A stretch of DNA of 64,000 bases from Antrihabitans stalactiti (lineage in GTDB: Bacteria; Actinomycetota; Actinomycetes; Mycobacteriales; Mycobacteriaceae): positions 1-64,000 of the forward strand of contig NZ_VCQU01000016.1 of NCBI RefSeq assembly GCF_012932915.1, written 5' to 3'. The notes under the pieces were generated by a model. The model did no database searches and was not told the origin of the DNA. It worked only from the letters and a program-made list of their open reading frames with translations. How positions within the stretch are numbered: position 1 is the first letter of the stretch; every line of letters starts with the position of its first letter. Below are positions 1 through 12,000 of the stretch, one piece after another. The translations under genes and the position numbers were made by a program.

Positions 1-119
1 AGTTACGGCGGCCATAGCGGTGGGGAAACGCCCGGTCCCATTCCGAACCCGGAAGCTAAGCCCACCAGCGCCGATGGTACTGCACCCGCCAGGGTGTGGG
101 AGAGTAGGACACCGCCGAA
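1..119 (+). rRNA. rrf: 5S ribosomal RNA
   Basis: The sequence has the standard bacterial 5S layout: a 5' strand beginning GTTACGGCGGCC that pairs with the 3' GGACACCGCCGAAC, the conserved CCGAACCCGGAAGCTAAG loop, and GGGAGAGTAGG near the 3' end. It is the last gene of an rRNA operon whose 16S and 23S genes would lie before the window. A terminator follows within 15 bases. The exact ends are uncertain by a few bases. Confidence 0.96.
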
Positions 120-130
120 CATACTTACCG

Positions 131-165
131 AAAGGGGACCCATATTATGGGTCCCCTTTCGTCGT
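131..165 (+). terminator. rRNA operon terminator
   Basis: A perfect 13-bp stem is formed by AAAGGGGACCCAT (131-143) and ATGGGTCCCCTTT (147-159) with a 3-base loop. The T-rich end of the right arm lies directly after the 5S gene. This is the expected intrinsic terminator of the rRNA operon. Confidence 0.9.
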
Positions 166-233
166 TTGTGCCGAATAATTGCTGTGCCGGATAGTTTCTG
201 CGGACAGCCATATCCATGCGAAGGGAAATTGCT

Positions 234-1097
234 TTGACGGACAGCAGCGGCGACCGCAAATCCTTCCGTGGCGGTGGCAATCCGAACAAGCCACCAGCGC
301 GCCAAGGGCAAGGATCGGGCGCCCCGCGCCGTCGTGGCGGCGAAGGCAGTTTCGCCGGCGGACGGCCGAGCGACCGTCCAGGAGGCAGCGCCCCCGGTCG
401 GCGGCCACCTCGCCCCGAAGAGCCGGACCTTCCCGACGACGTTCAGGCGACCGACCTCGAACCGAGCGTTCGACGCGATCTGCTCAGCCTCGACAAAACC
501 AACGCCGACGCAGTCGCACGCCACCTCGTGATGGCTGCCCGACTCGTCGACGACGACCCCGTTTCGGCACTCGGTCATGCACGCGCCGCACGGCAGCGCG
601 CGGGTCGTATTGCCGTCGTCCGCGAGACCGCTGGGCTCACCGCCTACCACGCAGGCGAATGGGCCGAGGCCTTGTCCGAACTGCGGGCAGCACGCCGGAT
701 GTCCGGCGGTCCAGGACTTTTGGCCGTCATGGCAGATTGCGAGCGCGGTCTCGGCCGTCCCGAGCGTGCCATCGAACTTGGCCGCAGTGACGAGGCGCGA
801 GCGTTGAAAGGTGACGACGCGAGCGAGCTTCGCATCGTCGTCGCCGGTGCCCGCATGGACCTCGGCGAATACGAACAGGCTGTCGTCACATTGCAGACGG
901 CCGACCTCGATCCCGCGCGGACCGGTCCGGGTGCAGCACGCCTCTTCTATGCCTACGCGGACGCGCTCGTCGCTGCCGGACGCACCGACGACGGCGTCAA
1001 ATGGTTCCTGAACGCGGCTGCCGCCGACGACGAGGGCGACACCGACGCCGAGGAGCGGGTGGCTGAATTGAGTGGTGGAATCGAGGGCGAGCAGTGA
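234..1097 (+). CDS. TPR-type protein, Rv1691-like
   Basis: The function is unknown. The first 70 residues are a basic, Gly/Arg/Pro-rich disordered tail. The rest, about 210 residues, is alanine-rich helical sequence with TPR-like features (HARAARQRAG, YHAGEWAEALSELRAAR, LGEYEQAV, YADALVAAGRTDDGVKWF). Position and character match the TPR protein next to the HAD phosphatase in M. tuberculosis (Rv1691). I chose TTG 234 because an AAGGGA ribosome site sits 7 bases before it; ATG 216 in the same frame has no such site and would add six residues. The stop overlaps the next start by 4 bases (GTGA), so translation is probably coupled. Confidence 0.8.
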   Translation: MTDSSGDRKSFRGGGNPNKPPARQGQGSGAPRRRGGEGSFAGGRPSDRPGGSAPGRRPPRPEEPDLPDDVQATDLEPSVRRDLLSLDKTNADAVARHLVMAARLVDDDPVSALGHARAARQRAGRIAVVRETAGLTAYHAGEWAEALSELRAARRMSGGPGLLAVMADCERGLGRPERAIELGRSDEARALKGDDASELRIVVAGARMDLGEYEQAVVTLQTADLDPARTGPGAARLFYAYADALVAAGRTDDGVKWFLNAAAADDEGDTDAEERVAELSGGIEGEQ

Positions 1098-2119
1098 CTC
1101 TGCTTCGCGACGCGTACGACACGCTCCTGCTCGATCTCGACGGCACGCTCTACAAGGGGCCCGATGCTATTCCTGGGGCAGCGCAGGCCCTCGCCTCCCT
1201 GCCACAGCGCCTGATCTACGTCACGAACAATGCGAGCCGTAGCCCGCTCGACGTCGCCAAGCACCTCGACGAACTCGGGTTCGTGGCGGACGAGGACGCC
1301 GTGGTGGCGAGCTCGCAGGCAGCGGCCCGAGTTCTTGCAGAGCGGCTGGACGCGGGATCCGCCGTCCTCGTCATCGGAACGGATGCATTGGCCGCCGAGA
1401 TCGAGTTGGTCGGTCTGCGGCCGGTGCGCACAGCGGACGAGAAGCCTGTCGCGGTCGTCCAAGGACACTCGACAGCGACCGCATGGCCGAACTTGGCCGA
1501 AGCGTGCCTCGCCATCCGCGCTGGCGCCATCTGGGTTGCGTCCAACGCCGACACCACGCTGCCGACCGAGCGCGGACTTGCCCCGGGCAACGGTTCGATG
1601 GTTGCGGCGTTGCGCGCGGCGACGGACCAGGAACCCGTTATCGCAGGCAAGCCCTACGTGCCGATCATGGAAGATGCACTGCGTCGCAGTGGATCCCGCG
1701 TGGCGCTCGTTATCGGCGACCGGATGGACACCGATATCGCAGGCGCGAATGCGGTGGGGCTGGATTCACTGCTCGTGCTGACCGGCGTCAGTACAGTCGA
1801 CAACCTGCTGCGCGCCAAACCGGAACAGCGCCCGACGTTCGTGTCGTTCGCGCTGGACTCGTTGAGTTCGCCGGTCGCAAGCAGCGACACCGAGTGGCGC
1901 GCCGAATTCGACGGAACCGATATCGTCCTGTCCGGCAGCGGCGATCCGATTTCCGCATTGACCGCCGCAGCAGCAGTTGCCTGGGCGAATCCCGGCTTCG
2001 GGACAGTCCAAGCGAAGGGTGATGCGGCCGGTCGCGCAGTGCGGGTGTGGAACGAATCATTCGAACGTGTGACCGATGGCGCGGTCGCGTCTCGCGCGTC
2101 TCGTACCGAAATCCGCTAG
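1094..2119 (+). CDS. HAD-family phosphatase (NagD-like, subfamily IIA)
   Basis: The 341-residue protein opens with the HAD motif I, LLLDLDGTLYKG; Asp14 is the nucleophile and Asp16 the acid/base. VTNNAS follows as motif II, then a cap domain. Later come the conserved Lys in AGKP and the motif IV region ALVIGDRMDTDIAGA. The size and the extra C-terminal domain of about 80 residues fit the mycobacterial orthologue Rv1692, described as a glycerol-3-phosphate phosphatase of lipid recycling. The synteny supports the same role, but the substrate cannot be read from the sequence. It is coupled by GTGA overlap to the TPR gene. Confidence 0.9.
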   Translation: MTLLRDAYDTLLLDLDGTLYKGPDAIPGAAQALASLPQRLIYVTNNASRSPLDVAKHLDELGFVADEDAVVASSQAAARVLAERLDAGSAVLVIGTDALAAEIELVGLRPVRTADEKPVAVVQGHSTATAWPNLAEACLAIRAGAIWVASNADTTLPTERGLAPGNGSMVAALRAATDQEPVIAGKPYVPIMEDALRRSGSRVALVIGDRMDTDIAGANAVGLDSLLVLTGVSTVDNLLRAKPEQRPTFVSFALDSLSSPVASSDTEWRAEFDGTDIVLSGSGDPISALTAAAAVAWANPGFGTVQAKGDAAGRAVRVWNESFERVTDGAVASRASRTEIR

Positions 2120-2130
2120 CGTTGTCGCCG

Positions 2131-2328
2131 ATGAGTACCCCGATGCCACGACCCGGACAGCACATCCCTGGCCCGTCGCCGACCGTCGAACCACAGCACA
2201 TTCATGCCGAGGTCGACGGGTTACTCGCGCGGCTCGATAGAGACGAGGCGATCCCACACCAGGCGCGGATTCTCGAGCAGGCACACGATGTACTGGTGCG
2301 TGCTTTGGCTGCCGTCGACAAGATCTGA
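2131..2328 (+). CDS. small conserved protein, Rv1693-like
   Basis: A 65-residue protein with a Pro-rich start (MSTPMPRPGQHIPGP) and a helical C-terminal half (HAEVDGLLARLDRDEAIPHQARILEQAHDVLVRALAAVD). It fills the place of the small unknown gene found between the HAD phosphatase and tlyA in mycobacteria. No motif indicates a function. It ends 1 base before the tlyA start, so it is probably translated in the same operon. Confidence 0.75.
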   Translation: MSTPMPRPGQHIPGPSPTVEPQHIHAEVDGLLARLDRDEAIPHQARILEQAHDVLVRALAAVDKI

Positions 2329-2329
2329 G

Positions 2330-3133
2330 GTGGTTCGGCGGGCGCGCGTGGACGCCGAGCTGGTTCGCCGCGGACTTGCCCGATCCCGCGAACACGCGGT
2401 CGAGTTGATCGGCGCGGGACGGGTGTTGATTGCAGGTGCGGTCGCCAGCAAGCCGGCGACGGCGGTCGAGCCGGGTACGCCGCTGCTGGTTCGCGAGGTA
2501 CCTGACGAGGTCGTCTGGGCGTCGCGAGGAGCGCACAAGCTGATCGGCGCACTCGATGCATTCGGGCTGGACGTGACCGGCCGCCGATGTCTGGATGCGG
2601 GCGCGTCCACCGGCGGTTTCACCGACGTCTTGTTGCAGCGCGGGGCGACCGAGGTCGTCGCAGTCGACGTCGGCTACGGGCAATTGGTATGGCGGCTGCA
2701 ATCCGACGACCGAGTGAAGGTCATCGACCGAACGAACGTGCGGACTCTCACCGTCGATGCCATTGGCGGTCCGGTCGACCTGGTCGTCGCGGATTTGTCG
2801 TTCATCTCCCTTAGTCTCGTGCTGCCGGCGTTGGCCGCATGTGTCACGCCGAACGCAGACCTGGTTCCGATGGTGAAGCCGCAGTTCGAGGTCGGTAAGG
2901 ACCGCGTCGGTACGGGCGGGGTGGTGCGCGATCCGGCGCAGCGCGCTGCCGCAGTGCTCGGTGTTGCCAACGCCGCAGCAACGCTAGGGCTGCGCACGGT
3001 CGGCGCAGTCGCGAGCCCGTTGCCGGGCCCGTCAGGCAATGTCGAATACTTTCTGTGGCTGCGTCCGGACACGGGGGACGAGGTCAACGTGCCGGAGATC
3101 ATCGAACGAGCTGTCGAGGAGGGTCCGCAATGA
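2330..3133 (+). CDS. tlyA: TlyA 2'-O-methyltransferase
   Basis: TlyA methylates the 2'-OH of specific 16S and 23S rRNA riboses and determines capreomycin susceptibility in mycobacteria. The protein has an N-terminal S4 RNA-binding domain (residues about 3-60: [22 protein letters not shown]) and an FtsJ-type SAM-binding domain with [19 protein letters not shown], then [10 protein letters not shown] and MVKPQFEVG. The length of 267 residues equals the family norm. The GTG start at 2330 was chosen because it begins exactly at the S4 domain; longer in-frame starts overlap the preceding gene. The stop overlaps the NAD kinase start (ATGA). Confidence 0.95.
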   Translation: MVRRARVDAELVRRGLARSREHAVELIGAGRVLIAGAVASKPATAVEPGTPLLVREVPDEVVWASRGAHKLIGALDAFGLDVTGRRCLDAGASTGGFTDVLLQRGATEVVAVDVGYGQLVWRLQSDDRVKVIDRTNVRTLTVDAIGGPVDLVVADLSFISLSLVLPALAACVTPNADLVPMVKPQFEVGKDRVGTGGVVRDPAQRAAAVLGVANAAATLGLRTVGAVASPLPGPSGNVEYFLWLRPDTGDEVNVPEIIERAVEEGPQ

Positions 3134-4047
3134 GTAGTACGGAAGAGGACCGGCGCGAGATTCTGATCGTCGCGCACCCGGGTCGTGACGAAATTGCCGA
3201 GACCGCCCTTCGCGCCGCGAAGATCTTCGCCGACGCGGGTATCGCGCTGCGGGTTATCGAAGACGAGTCCTACAGCACCCAGATCGAGCCGACGCCCACG
3301 CAGGTCACGGTCGTCGAAGCAGGCCCGGAAGCGGCAGTCGGCTGCGAAATGGTGTTGGTCCTCGGTGGCGACGGCACCTTCCTCCGCGCGGCCGATCTGG
3401 CTCGCAGCGCGTCGGTGCCGGTTCTCGGAATCAACCTGGGACGCATCGGTTTCCTGACCGAAGCCGAGGCAGAGCACCTCGACGAAGCATTGGATCATGT
3501 CGTTCGGCGCGACTACCGCATCGAGAACCGGATGACCCTCGACGTCGTCGTCACCCTCGACGATGTCGTCCTCGACACTGGTTGGGCGCTGAACGAAGCA
3601 AGCATCGAAAACGAGTCACGGCTCGGCGTTCTCGAGGTCGTGCTCGAGGTCGACGGTCGGCCGGTGTCAGCATTCGGCTGCGATGGAGTACTGATCTCCA
3701 CGCCTACCGGTTCCACCGCGTATGCGTTCTCGGCGGGTGGCCCGGTCGTGTGGCCGGAACTCGAAGCCTTGCTGGTGATTCCGAGCAACGCGCATGCGTT
3801 GTTCGCCCGGCCGCTGGTGACGAGCCCCGAATCGGTGATCGCGGTCGAGTCCGTCGCATCCGGTCACGCTGCGCTCGTTTTCTTGGACGGTCGCCGAACT
3901 CTGGCATTGCCGCGTGGGGGCAGGGTCGAAGCGCGCCGCGGGAGTCGGCCCGTGCGATGGGTGCGACTGGACTCTGCGCCTTTCGCAGACAGGATGGTTC
4001 GCAAGTTCGAGCTGCCCGTCACGGGTTGGCGCGGAAAGAGGATCTGA
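3130..4047 (+). CDS. ppnK: NAD kinase
   Basis: It phosphorylates NAD to NADP with ATP or polyphosphate. The diagnostic [14 protein letters not shown] motif is present, followed by [14 protein letters not shown] and the conserved C-terminal SVFGCDG / [18 protein letters not shown] type sequence. The length of 305 residues is normal. It is coupled by ATGA overlap to tlyA and lies 2 bases before recN, matching the tlyA-ppnK-recN order of mycobacteria. Confidence 0.96.
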   Translation: MSSTEEDRREILIVAHPGRDEIAETALRAAKIFADAGIALRVIEDESYSTQIEPTPTQVTVVEAGPEAAVGCEMVLVLGGDGTFLRAADLARSASVPVLGINLGRIGFLTEAEAEHLDEALDHVVRRDYRIENRMTLDVVVTLDDVVLDTGWALNEASIENESRLGVLEVVLEVDGRPVSAFGCDGVLISTPTGSTAYAFSAGGPVVWPELEALLVIPSNAHALFARPLVTSPESVIAVESVASGHAALVFLDGRRTLALPRGGRVEARRGSRPVRWVRLDSAPFADRMVRKFELPVTGWRGKRI

Positions 4048-4049
4048 TA

Positions 4050-5801
4050 GTGCTCGCGGAAATTCGCATCGACGGGCTGGGCGTCATCTCGAAGGCCAGC
4101 GCGCAGTTCCACGAAGGCCTGACTGTCCTCACCGGTGAAACGGGCGCGGGCAAGACGATGGTCGTCACCAGTCTGCATCTGCTCAGCGGAGCCCGGGCAG
4201 ATCCTGGGCGGGTCCGGCTCGGAGCCGCTCGCGCTGTCGTCGAAGGCAGGTTCACAACGGACGACGTCCACCAGGCTGCACAGACCGAGGTCGGCCGGGT
4301 GCTCGAGGCGGCCGGGTCGGATCGCGACGAGGACGGCAGCGTCATCGCCGTCAGGACCGTAGGCAGTGACGGACGGTCGCGCGCGCATCTGGGTGGGCGA
4401 AGCGTGCCCGCAGGCGTGCTCGGCGAGTTCACGGATCCGTTGTTGACCGTGCACGGTCAGAACGATCAGCTGCGACTGCTGCGTCCCGACCAACAGCGAA
4501 ACGCACTGGACCAGTTCGCGGTCGACACCGTCGCGCCCCTGCTGGCGCGCTATTCGAAGCTGCGTCGCGAATGGCTCGACGCACGGACCGCGCTGCTCGA
4601 GCGCACCGAGAAGAGTCGCGAGCTCGCGCAGGAAGCGGACCGGCTGCAGTTCGGTTTGAACGAGATCGACACTGTCGCACCGCTACCAGGTGAGGACACG
4701 GCGATCGTCGCGGATGTTCGGCGTTTGTCCGATCTCGATTCGCTGCGTGAGGCGGCGACGGGTGCCATGAGTGCCATCGCGGCGGATTCCGATGGTGCGC
4801 TGGATCTGCTCGGCACCGCGCGGTCGCGAGTCGAGACGTCCGACGACGTGGCGTTGTCGTCGCTCGGGCCGCGGCTCGACGAGGCAATCGCGATAGTTAT
4901 CGATGTTTCGTCCGAGCTGAGCAACTATCTATCGGGGCTACCGTCCGACCCGAATGCACTCGACTCGCTGCTGACCCGGCAAGCCGAATTGAAGCAGCTG
5001 ACACGCAAGTACGCAGCCGACGTCGATGGCGTCCTTGCCTGGGCCGACAAGGCGCGGGCGCGTCTGTCGAAAATCGATGTCTCTGCGGACGCGCTGGCTG
5101 AGTTGGCGACACGGGTGGAGACCACGCAGGCCGCCGTAGCTGCTGCGGCCGCGAAGCTGACCGCCGCGCGCGTGAAAGCAGCAGCGAAGCTTGCCAAGGC
5201 GGTCAGCACGGAACTGAGCGGGCTGGCCATGGGTAAGGCGACGCTCGAGGTCAACGTTCGCGAAGTTCTTGCAGGACCACAGGACTCGGCGCCGCTGACC
5301 GTCGGCGACAAAGTGCTGCATGCCGGTTCGGCAGGCGTCGACGAGGTCGAGTTGCGGCTGTCGGCGCACTCGGGCGCGCAGTCCTTGCCGATTTCGAAAA
5401 GTGCATCCGGCGGCGAGCTGTCACGCGTGATGCTGGCGTTGGAAGTCGTCCACGCCGGCAACGAAAAAGGCTCGACGATGGTGTTCGACGAAGTCGATGC
5501 CGGAGTCGGCGGTCGGGCTGCCGTGGAGATCGGAAAGCGCCTCGCAAGGCTTGCGCGCACCCATCAGGTGATCGTCGTGACGCACCTTCCGCAGGTCGCC
5601 GCCTTCGCGCACACCCACCTCGTCGTCGACAAGAGCGACAACGGCAAGGGTGTCGTGAACAGTGGCGTCAAAACATTGACCGACGACGAGCGTGTCGTCG
5701 AACTCGCCCGGATGCTCGCCGGTCTCGACGATACCGAGACCGGCCGAGCACACGCGGAGGAACTGCTGGCTACCGCGGCTGCCGAGCGGCTTCGCGCTTG
5801 A
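4050..5801 (+). CDS. recN: DNA repair protein RecN
   Basis: An SMC-like ATPase acting in double-strand break repair. The Walker A motif GETGAGKT is near residue 29, a coiled coil spans about residues 155-360 (LERTEKSRELAQEADRLQ and later helices), and the ABC signature SASGGELSRVMLALE with Walker B TMVFDEVDAGVGGRAA lies in the C-terminal part. The length of 583 residues is typical. The GTG start at 4050 puts LAEIRIDGLGVI at the N-terminus as in other RecN proteins. Its 3' end overlaps the convergent SRPBCC gene by 32 bases. Confidence 0.96.
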   Translation: MLAEIRIDGLGVISKASAQFHEGLTVLTGETGAGKTMVVTSLHLLSGARADPGRVRLGAARAVVEGRFTTDDVHQAAQTEVGRVLEAAGSDRDEDGSVIAVRTVGSDGRSRAHLGGRSVPAGVLGEFTDPLLTVHGQNDQLRLLRPDQQRNALDQFAVDTVAPLLARYSKLRREWLDARTALLERTEKSRELAQEADRLQFGLNEIDTVAPLPGEDTAIVADVRRLSDLDSLREAATGAMSAIAADSDGALDLLGTARSRVETSDDVALSSLGPRLDEAIAIVIDVSSELSNYLSGLPSDPNALDSLLTRQAELKQLTRKYAADVDGVLAWADKARARLSKIDVSADALAELATRVETTQAAVAAAAAKLTAARVKAAAKLAKAVSTELSGLAMGKATLEVNVREVLAGPQDSAPLTVGDKVLHAGSAGVDEVELRLSAHSGAQSLPISKSASGGELSRVMLALEVVHAGNEKGSTMVFDEVDAGVGGRAAVEIGKRLARLARTHQVIVVTHLPQVAAFAHTHLVVDKSDNGKGVVNSGVKTLTDDERVVELARMLAGLDDTETGRAHAEELLATAAAERLRA

Positions 5802-6201
5802 CCCCGTTGACGAACGTTCCGATCAACTGCTTCAGGCCTGCCTTCAACACGGCCTCCGGTACAGGAAGCTTCGGCGTCGAATCCATCGTGTAGACGACCC
5901 GGGTGCCCTTGCCGGAATCGCTGAAGAGGATCGTTCCGGTGTGGCTCTTGACGGGCGCACCCGCGACGATCTTGTACTCGATGCGCTCGCCCGGTACGAG
6001 CTTGGTGATCTGCTCGGAGACGCCGACCGGGCCGAGGCCCAGGAAGTGCACCGCGCCTTCGCCTTGGCGTTCGGTTTTGCCTTCGGACTTGAGGCGGGTC
6101 TTGATCGGCAGGAACTTGCCGTTGTTTTCGCGGTCGGCGAATATGCCGTACACGACGTCGCGGGGAGCGTCGATGACGGTGTCGACGGTGTAACTAGCCA
6201 T
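5770..6201 (-). CDS. SRPBCC-family protein
   Basis: A 143-residue START/Bet v1-like protein (MASYTVDTVIDAPRDVVYGIFAD, then GERIEYKIVAG and FVNGVKREAARQ). This fold makes a hydrophobic pocket for lipid or polyketide ligands, but no ligand can be inferred here. It has no catalytic motif. It is alone on the - strand, convergent with and overlapping recN, and divergent from steA across a 163-base gap that must contain both promoters. Confidence 0.85.
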   Translation of the reverse strand: MASYTVDTVIDAPRDVVYGIFADRENNGKFLPIKTRLKSEGKTERQGEGAVHFLGLGPVGVSEQITKLVPGERIEYKIVAGAPVKSHTGTILFSDSGKGTRVVYTMDSTPKLPVPEAVLKAGLKQLIGTFVNGVKREAARQPR

Positions 6202-6364
6202 GTCAAACCTTTCGGAAGATCACACATGCGTGTGGGTCCTAGGCAGCATATCGGGCGCCATTTCGCTGGCAGTTCGGGTCCAACTGGTGCCGATGTGACT
6301 GATGTGGCTATTGTTTCGGCGCGCCTCCACGCTCTGAGATAGCGGCGGGGCCATCATCGGACAC

Positions 6365-7549
6365 ATGAAAATTGCGGCATTGTTGTCCAGGAGCACGGAG
6401 TCGCTGCCCGGCATCAGCGGCATGGCCAGAGTCGATCGCAACACCGCCAGGTTGCTGCGCCGGGTCGGACCCGGCGACATCGTGGTGCTGGACGAACTCG
6501 ACCTCGACCGCATCACGGCCGACGCATTGGTGGAGGCGGGCGTGCTCGCAGTCATCAACGGGTCGCCGTCCATTTCGGGTCGCTACCCCAACCTCGGTCC
6601 GGAAGTCGTTGTGGCCAACGGCATCACGTTGATCGATGCGGAGGCGTCCGAACTTTTCAAGAAGGTGAAGGACGGCACCAAGATTCGGCTCGACGAAGGC
6701 GTCATCTATTCGGGTGAGCGCAAACTCGTCGACGGGCGTGAACTGCGCGAGGCGGAGATCTCCGACCGGATGATCGAGGCCAAGAACGGTCTTGCCACCC
6801 ACCTGGAAGCGTTCACGGGTAACGCAATCGAGTTCATCCGAACCGAAAGTCCGCTGCTCATCGACGGTATCGGTGTGCCGGACGTCGACTTGGACATGAA
6901 GGACCGCCACGTTGTGGTCGTCGCCGACGGACCGGACCACGCGGCGGACCTCAAGAATCTGCGACCGTTCATCAAGGAATACGCACCGATCCTGATCGGT
7001 GTGAACGCGGGTGCGGACACGCTGTGCAAAGCCGGTTACCGCCCGGACCTCATCGTCGGCGATCCCGAGAACATCACCGCCTCGACGTTGAAATGCGGCG
7101 CGGAGGTTGTTCTTCCTGCCGATTCCGATGGGCACGCGAAGGGCCTGGAGCGAATCCAGGACCTCGGCATCGGAGCGGTGACGTTCCCGGCGTCGGGTGC
7201 GCCTGCCGACCTCGCGCTGCTGCTCGCTGATCACCACGGTGCAGCTCTGATCGTCACGGCAGGTGCCGCAGCGTCGCTGGACGAGTTCTTCGACCGCAGC
7301 CGTCGCAACACCAACCCCGCGACCTTCTTGACCAGGCTGAAGGTCGGCACGAAGCTCGTCGATGCGAAGGCGGTCGCGACGCTGTACCGCAGCCGGGTTT
7401 CCGGCGGTGCGATCGCGTTCCTCATCCTCGCTGCGCTGCTCGCCGTCATCGTTGCCCTCGTGGCGTCGAACATGGGCGGCGAAGTGCTGGACTGGGCTAT
7501 CGCAACCTGGAATCACTTCGCGCTGTGGGTGCAGGGGCTGCTCGAGTGA
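6365..7549 (+). CDS. steA: SteA-like cell-division protein
   Basis: The 394-residue protein matches the Rv1697/SteA family that lies between recN and mctB in mycobacteria and corynebacteria. It has a thiamin-pyrophosphokinase-like core (LIGVNAGADTLCKAGYRPDLIVGDPENI) and one C-terminal membrane helix (GGAIAFLILAALLAVIVALVAS, about residues 343-365). In Corynebacterium glutamicum SteA acts with SteB at the division ring to promote cell separation. The stop overlaps the next start (GTGA), consistent with the two products forming a complex. Confidence 0.9.
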   Translation: MKIAALLSRSTESLPGISGMARVDRNTARLLRRVGPGDIVVLDELDLDRITADALVEAGVLAVINGSPSISGRYPNLGPEVVVANGITLIDAEASELFKKVKDGTKIRLDEGVIYSGERKLVDGRELREAEISDRMIEAKNGLATHLEAFTGNAIEFIRTESPLLIDGIGVPDVDLDMKDRHVVVVADGPDHAADLKNLRPFIKEYAPILIGVNAGADTLCKAGYRPDLIVGDPENITASTLKCGAEVVLPADSDGHAKGLERIQDLGIGAVTFPASGAPADLALLLADHHGAALIVTAGAAASLDEFFDRSRRNTNPATFLTRLKVGTKLVDAKAVATLYRSRVSGGAIAFLILAALLAVIVALVASNMGGEVLDWAIATWNHFALWVQGLLE

Positions 7550-8487
7550 TCTCGATGAAGCAACACGCGATTTCGATTGCCGCGATCTTTCTGGCGCTGG
7601 CAATCGGAGTCGTGCTCGGATCGCAGACCCTGGCATCCGGTGTGCTGTCAGGGCTGCGAGACGACAAAGACGACCTGTCCCACAAGGTCGACGAACTGCA
7701 GAACGCGAACAACCAGCTCGAAGTGCAAATTGGCGCAGCCGACAGCTTCGACGCCACCATCGCGGATCGGACCGTCAAAGATGTGCTGGCACAGCGGTCC
7801 GTCATCATCGTGACGACGCCCGACGCCGACGCCGGCGACGTAGACGCCGTCACCAAGCTGATTCAGGCCGCGGGAGCGGCTGTGACCGGCAAGGTCGGCC
7901 TCACCACGGCCTTTGTCGACAACGTCAACGGCGAACGCCTCAAGACATCGCTCACCAACATCGTCCCTGCCGGAATTCAGTTGAAGACCGGTGCAGTCGA
8001 CACGGGCAGCATCGCAGGTGATCTGCTCGGTTCGGTCCTGCTCCTGAATCCCACGACAGCGCAGCCCCAAAGCACGCCCGAAGAGCTCGCGCTTGCGCTC
8101 GACACGTTGCGTAGCGGTGGCTTCATCGAATACGACCAGGTGCGGCCGGCTCAGCTTGCTGTCGTCCTGACCGGCAACCCGACCGGCACCGACGAGGGCA
8201 ACCGCGGCAGCTTGGTCGCACGGTTCGCCGGTGCGCTGGACGCACGCGGTGCCGGAGTCGTCGTTGCAGGCCGTGCCGGGTCTGCGGATCGCAACGGTCC
8301 CGTCGCGGTCGTGCGATCGGATGCGGGGCTGTCGTCGGCAACGTCGACGGTCGACAACGTCGATCGCCAGTCCGGCCGAATCACCACAGTCCTTGCGCTG
8401 CAGGAGCAACTGGCCGGGGGCGCAGGACGGTACGGCACCGGCACAAAAGCCACAGCAGTCACAGTCGGTGGTGCACCACACAGCTAG
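7546..8487 (+). CDS. mctB: MctB/SteB outer-envelope protein
   Basis: A 313-residue protein with an uncleaved or cleaved N-terminal hydrophobic segment (ISIAAIFLALAIGVVLGSQ), a coiled-coil stretch (LRDDKDDLSHKVDELQNANNQLEVQI) and a periplasmic domain. It is the Rv1698 family, described as mycobacterial copper transport protein B and, in corynebacteria, as the SteA partner SteB. The start could be GTG 7546, coupled to steA, or ATG 7555; I kept 7546 because of the overlap. Its coiled coil and coupling to steA favour the division role at least as strongly as copper efflux. Confidence 0.88.
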   Translation: MISMKQHAISIAAIFLALAIGVVLGSQTLASGVLSGLRDDKDDLSHKVDELQNANNQLEVQIGAADSFDATIADRTVKDVLAQRSVIIVTTPDADAGDVDAVTKLIQAAGAAVTGKVGLTTAFVDNVNGERLKTSLTNIVPAGIQLKTGAVDTGSIAGDLLGSVLLLNPTTAQPQSTPEELALALDTLRSGGFIEYDQVRPAQLAVVLTGNPTGTDEGNRGSLVARFAGALDARGAGVVVAGRAGSADRNGPVAVVRSDAGLSSATSTVDNVDRQSGRITTVLALQEQLAGGAGRYGTGTKATAVTVGGAPHS

Positions 8488-8565
8488 TTACGTTCGCGCG
8501 TCGTTTGCCGCAGATGGTGGTCGAAGTGTTACCGTGAAGTCCCGTGGGACGGCAGGCCCCAGTAG

Positions 8566-10970
<2,405 letters not shown>

Positions 10971-10971
10971 C

Positions 10972-11895
10972 GTGCTCGATCGCGAACTGCAGGCCTATCT
11001 CGACCACCTCACCGTGGAACGCGGCGTGGCGGGAAACACCCTCAGTTCGTATCGGCGTGACCTCTCGCGCTACCTGGGCTTCCTGACCGATCTCGGCATC
11101 GACTCGCTTGCGAAGGTGCGTGAAGCCGATATCACCGCGTTCGTGGTCGGTCTGCGCCGCGGTGATCCCGAGGCGAAACTGCCTGCGCTTGCGGCAAGTT
11201 CGGCTGCGCGCGCGTTGGTTGCTGTCCGCGGACTGCACAAGTTCGCGACCTCGGAAGGCATGACCGACGCCGACGTCGCACATGCGGTGAAACCCCCGAC
11301 ACCTGGTCGGCGGCTGCCGAAGTCCTTGCCGTTCGACCAGGTGCTCACGCTGATCGAAGCCGCAGGAGGCTCCAGCGAGACCGACGGACCGCGCTCACTG
11401 CGCGACCGCGCCATGCTGGAGCTGCTGTATTCGACCGGTGCGCGGATCTCGGAGGCCGTCGGGCTCGATGTCGACGACATCGACGTCGAGGAACGCTGCG
11501 TCATCCTGCACGGCAAAGGCGGCAAGCAGCGGCTGGTACCGATCGGGCGACCGGCGGTCGCTGCTATCGACGCTTATCTGGTTCGTGGCAGGCCCGCACT
11601 GGTGTCGCGCTCGAATCCCGCGCTGTTCTTGAACGTCCGCGGCGGTCGGCTTTCGCGGCAGAGCGCCTGGCAAGTGTTGCAATCGTCGGCCGAGCGCGCA
11701 GGAATCTCGACGGGGGTCTCACCGCACACGTTGCGGCACTCGTTTGCGACGCACCTGCTCGATGGTGGCGCGGACGTTCGGGTCGTTCAGGAACTGCTCG
11801 GTCATGCTTCGGTGACCACGACGCAGATCTACACGCTTGTGACGATCAATTCACTTCGCGAAGTATGGGCAGGCGCACATCCGCGGGCGCGCTAA
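10972..11895 (+). CDS. xerD: tyrosine recombinase XerD
   Basis: It resolves chromosome dimers at dif together with XerC. The catalytic set is complete: Arg in TGARISE, Lys in [28 protein letters not shown] with the Tyr nucleophile. The N-terminal SAM-like DNA-binding domain spans about residues 1-95. The length of 307 residues is typical. The GTG start 1 base after the Nudix stop begins exactly at the domain. The conserved place after pyrG-Nudix and before parA shows that it is the housekeeping enzyme and not the integrase of the island. Confidence 0.95.
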   Translation: MLDRELQAYLDHLTVERGVAGNTLSSYRRDLSRYLGFLTDLGIDSLAKVREADITAFVVGLRRGDPEAKLPALAASSAARALVAVRGLHKFATSEGMTDADVAHAVKPPTPGRRLPKSLPFDQVLTLIEAAGGSSETDGPRSLRDRAMLELLYSTGARISEAVGLDVDDIDVEERCVILHGKGGKQRLVPIGRPAVAAIDAYLVRGRPALVSRSNPALFLNVRGGRLSRQSAWQVLQSSAERAGISTGVSPHTLRHSFATHLLDGGADVRVVQELLGHASVTTTQIYTLVTINSLREVWAGAHPRAR

Positions 11896-12000
11896 GGTCG
11901 TGCATCGAGACATGGGATGCGTGTCCGTCCACGCTTGATCGAGTGAGACGGTAGCGTTTACGCGACGTGGGGAACGACCATTGGACGAGGAGTACGGACC

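Noticed and set aside
10972-11895. The tyrosine recombinase as the integrase of the island
   Set aside because: It lies in conserved chromosomal synteny 10 kb before the tRNA and has all features of XerD.
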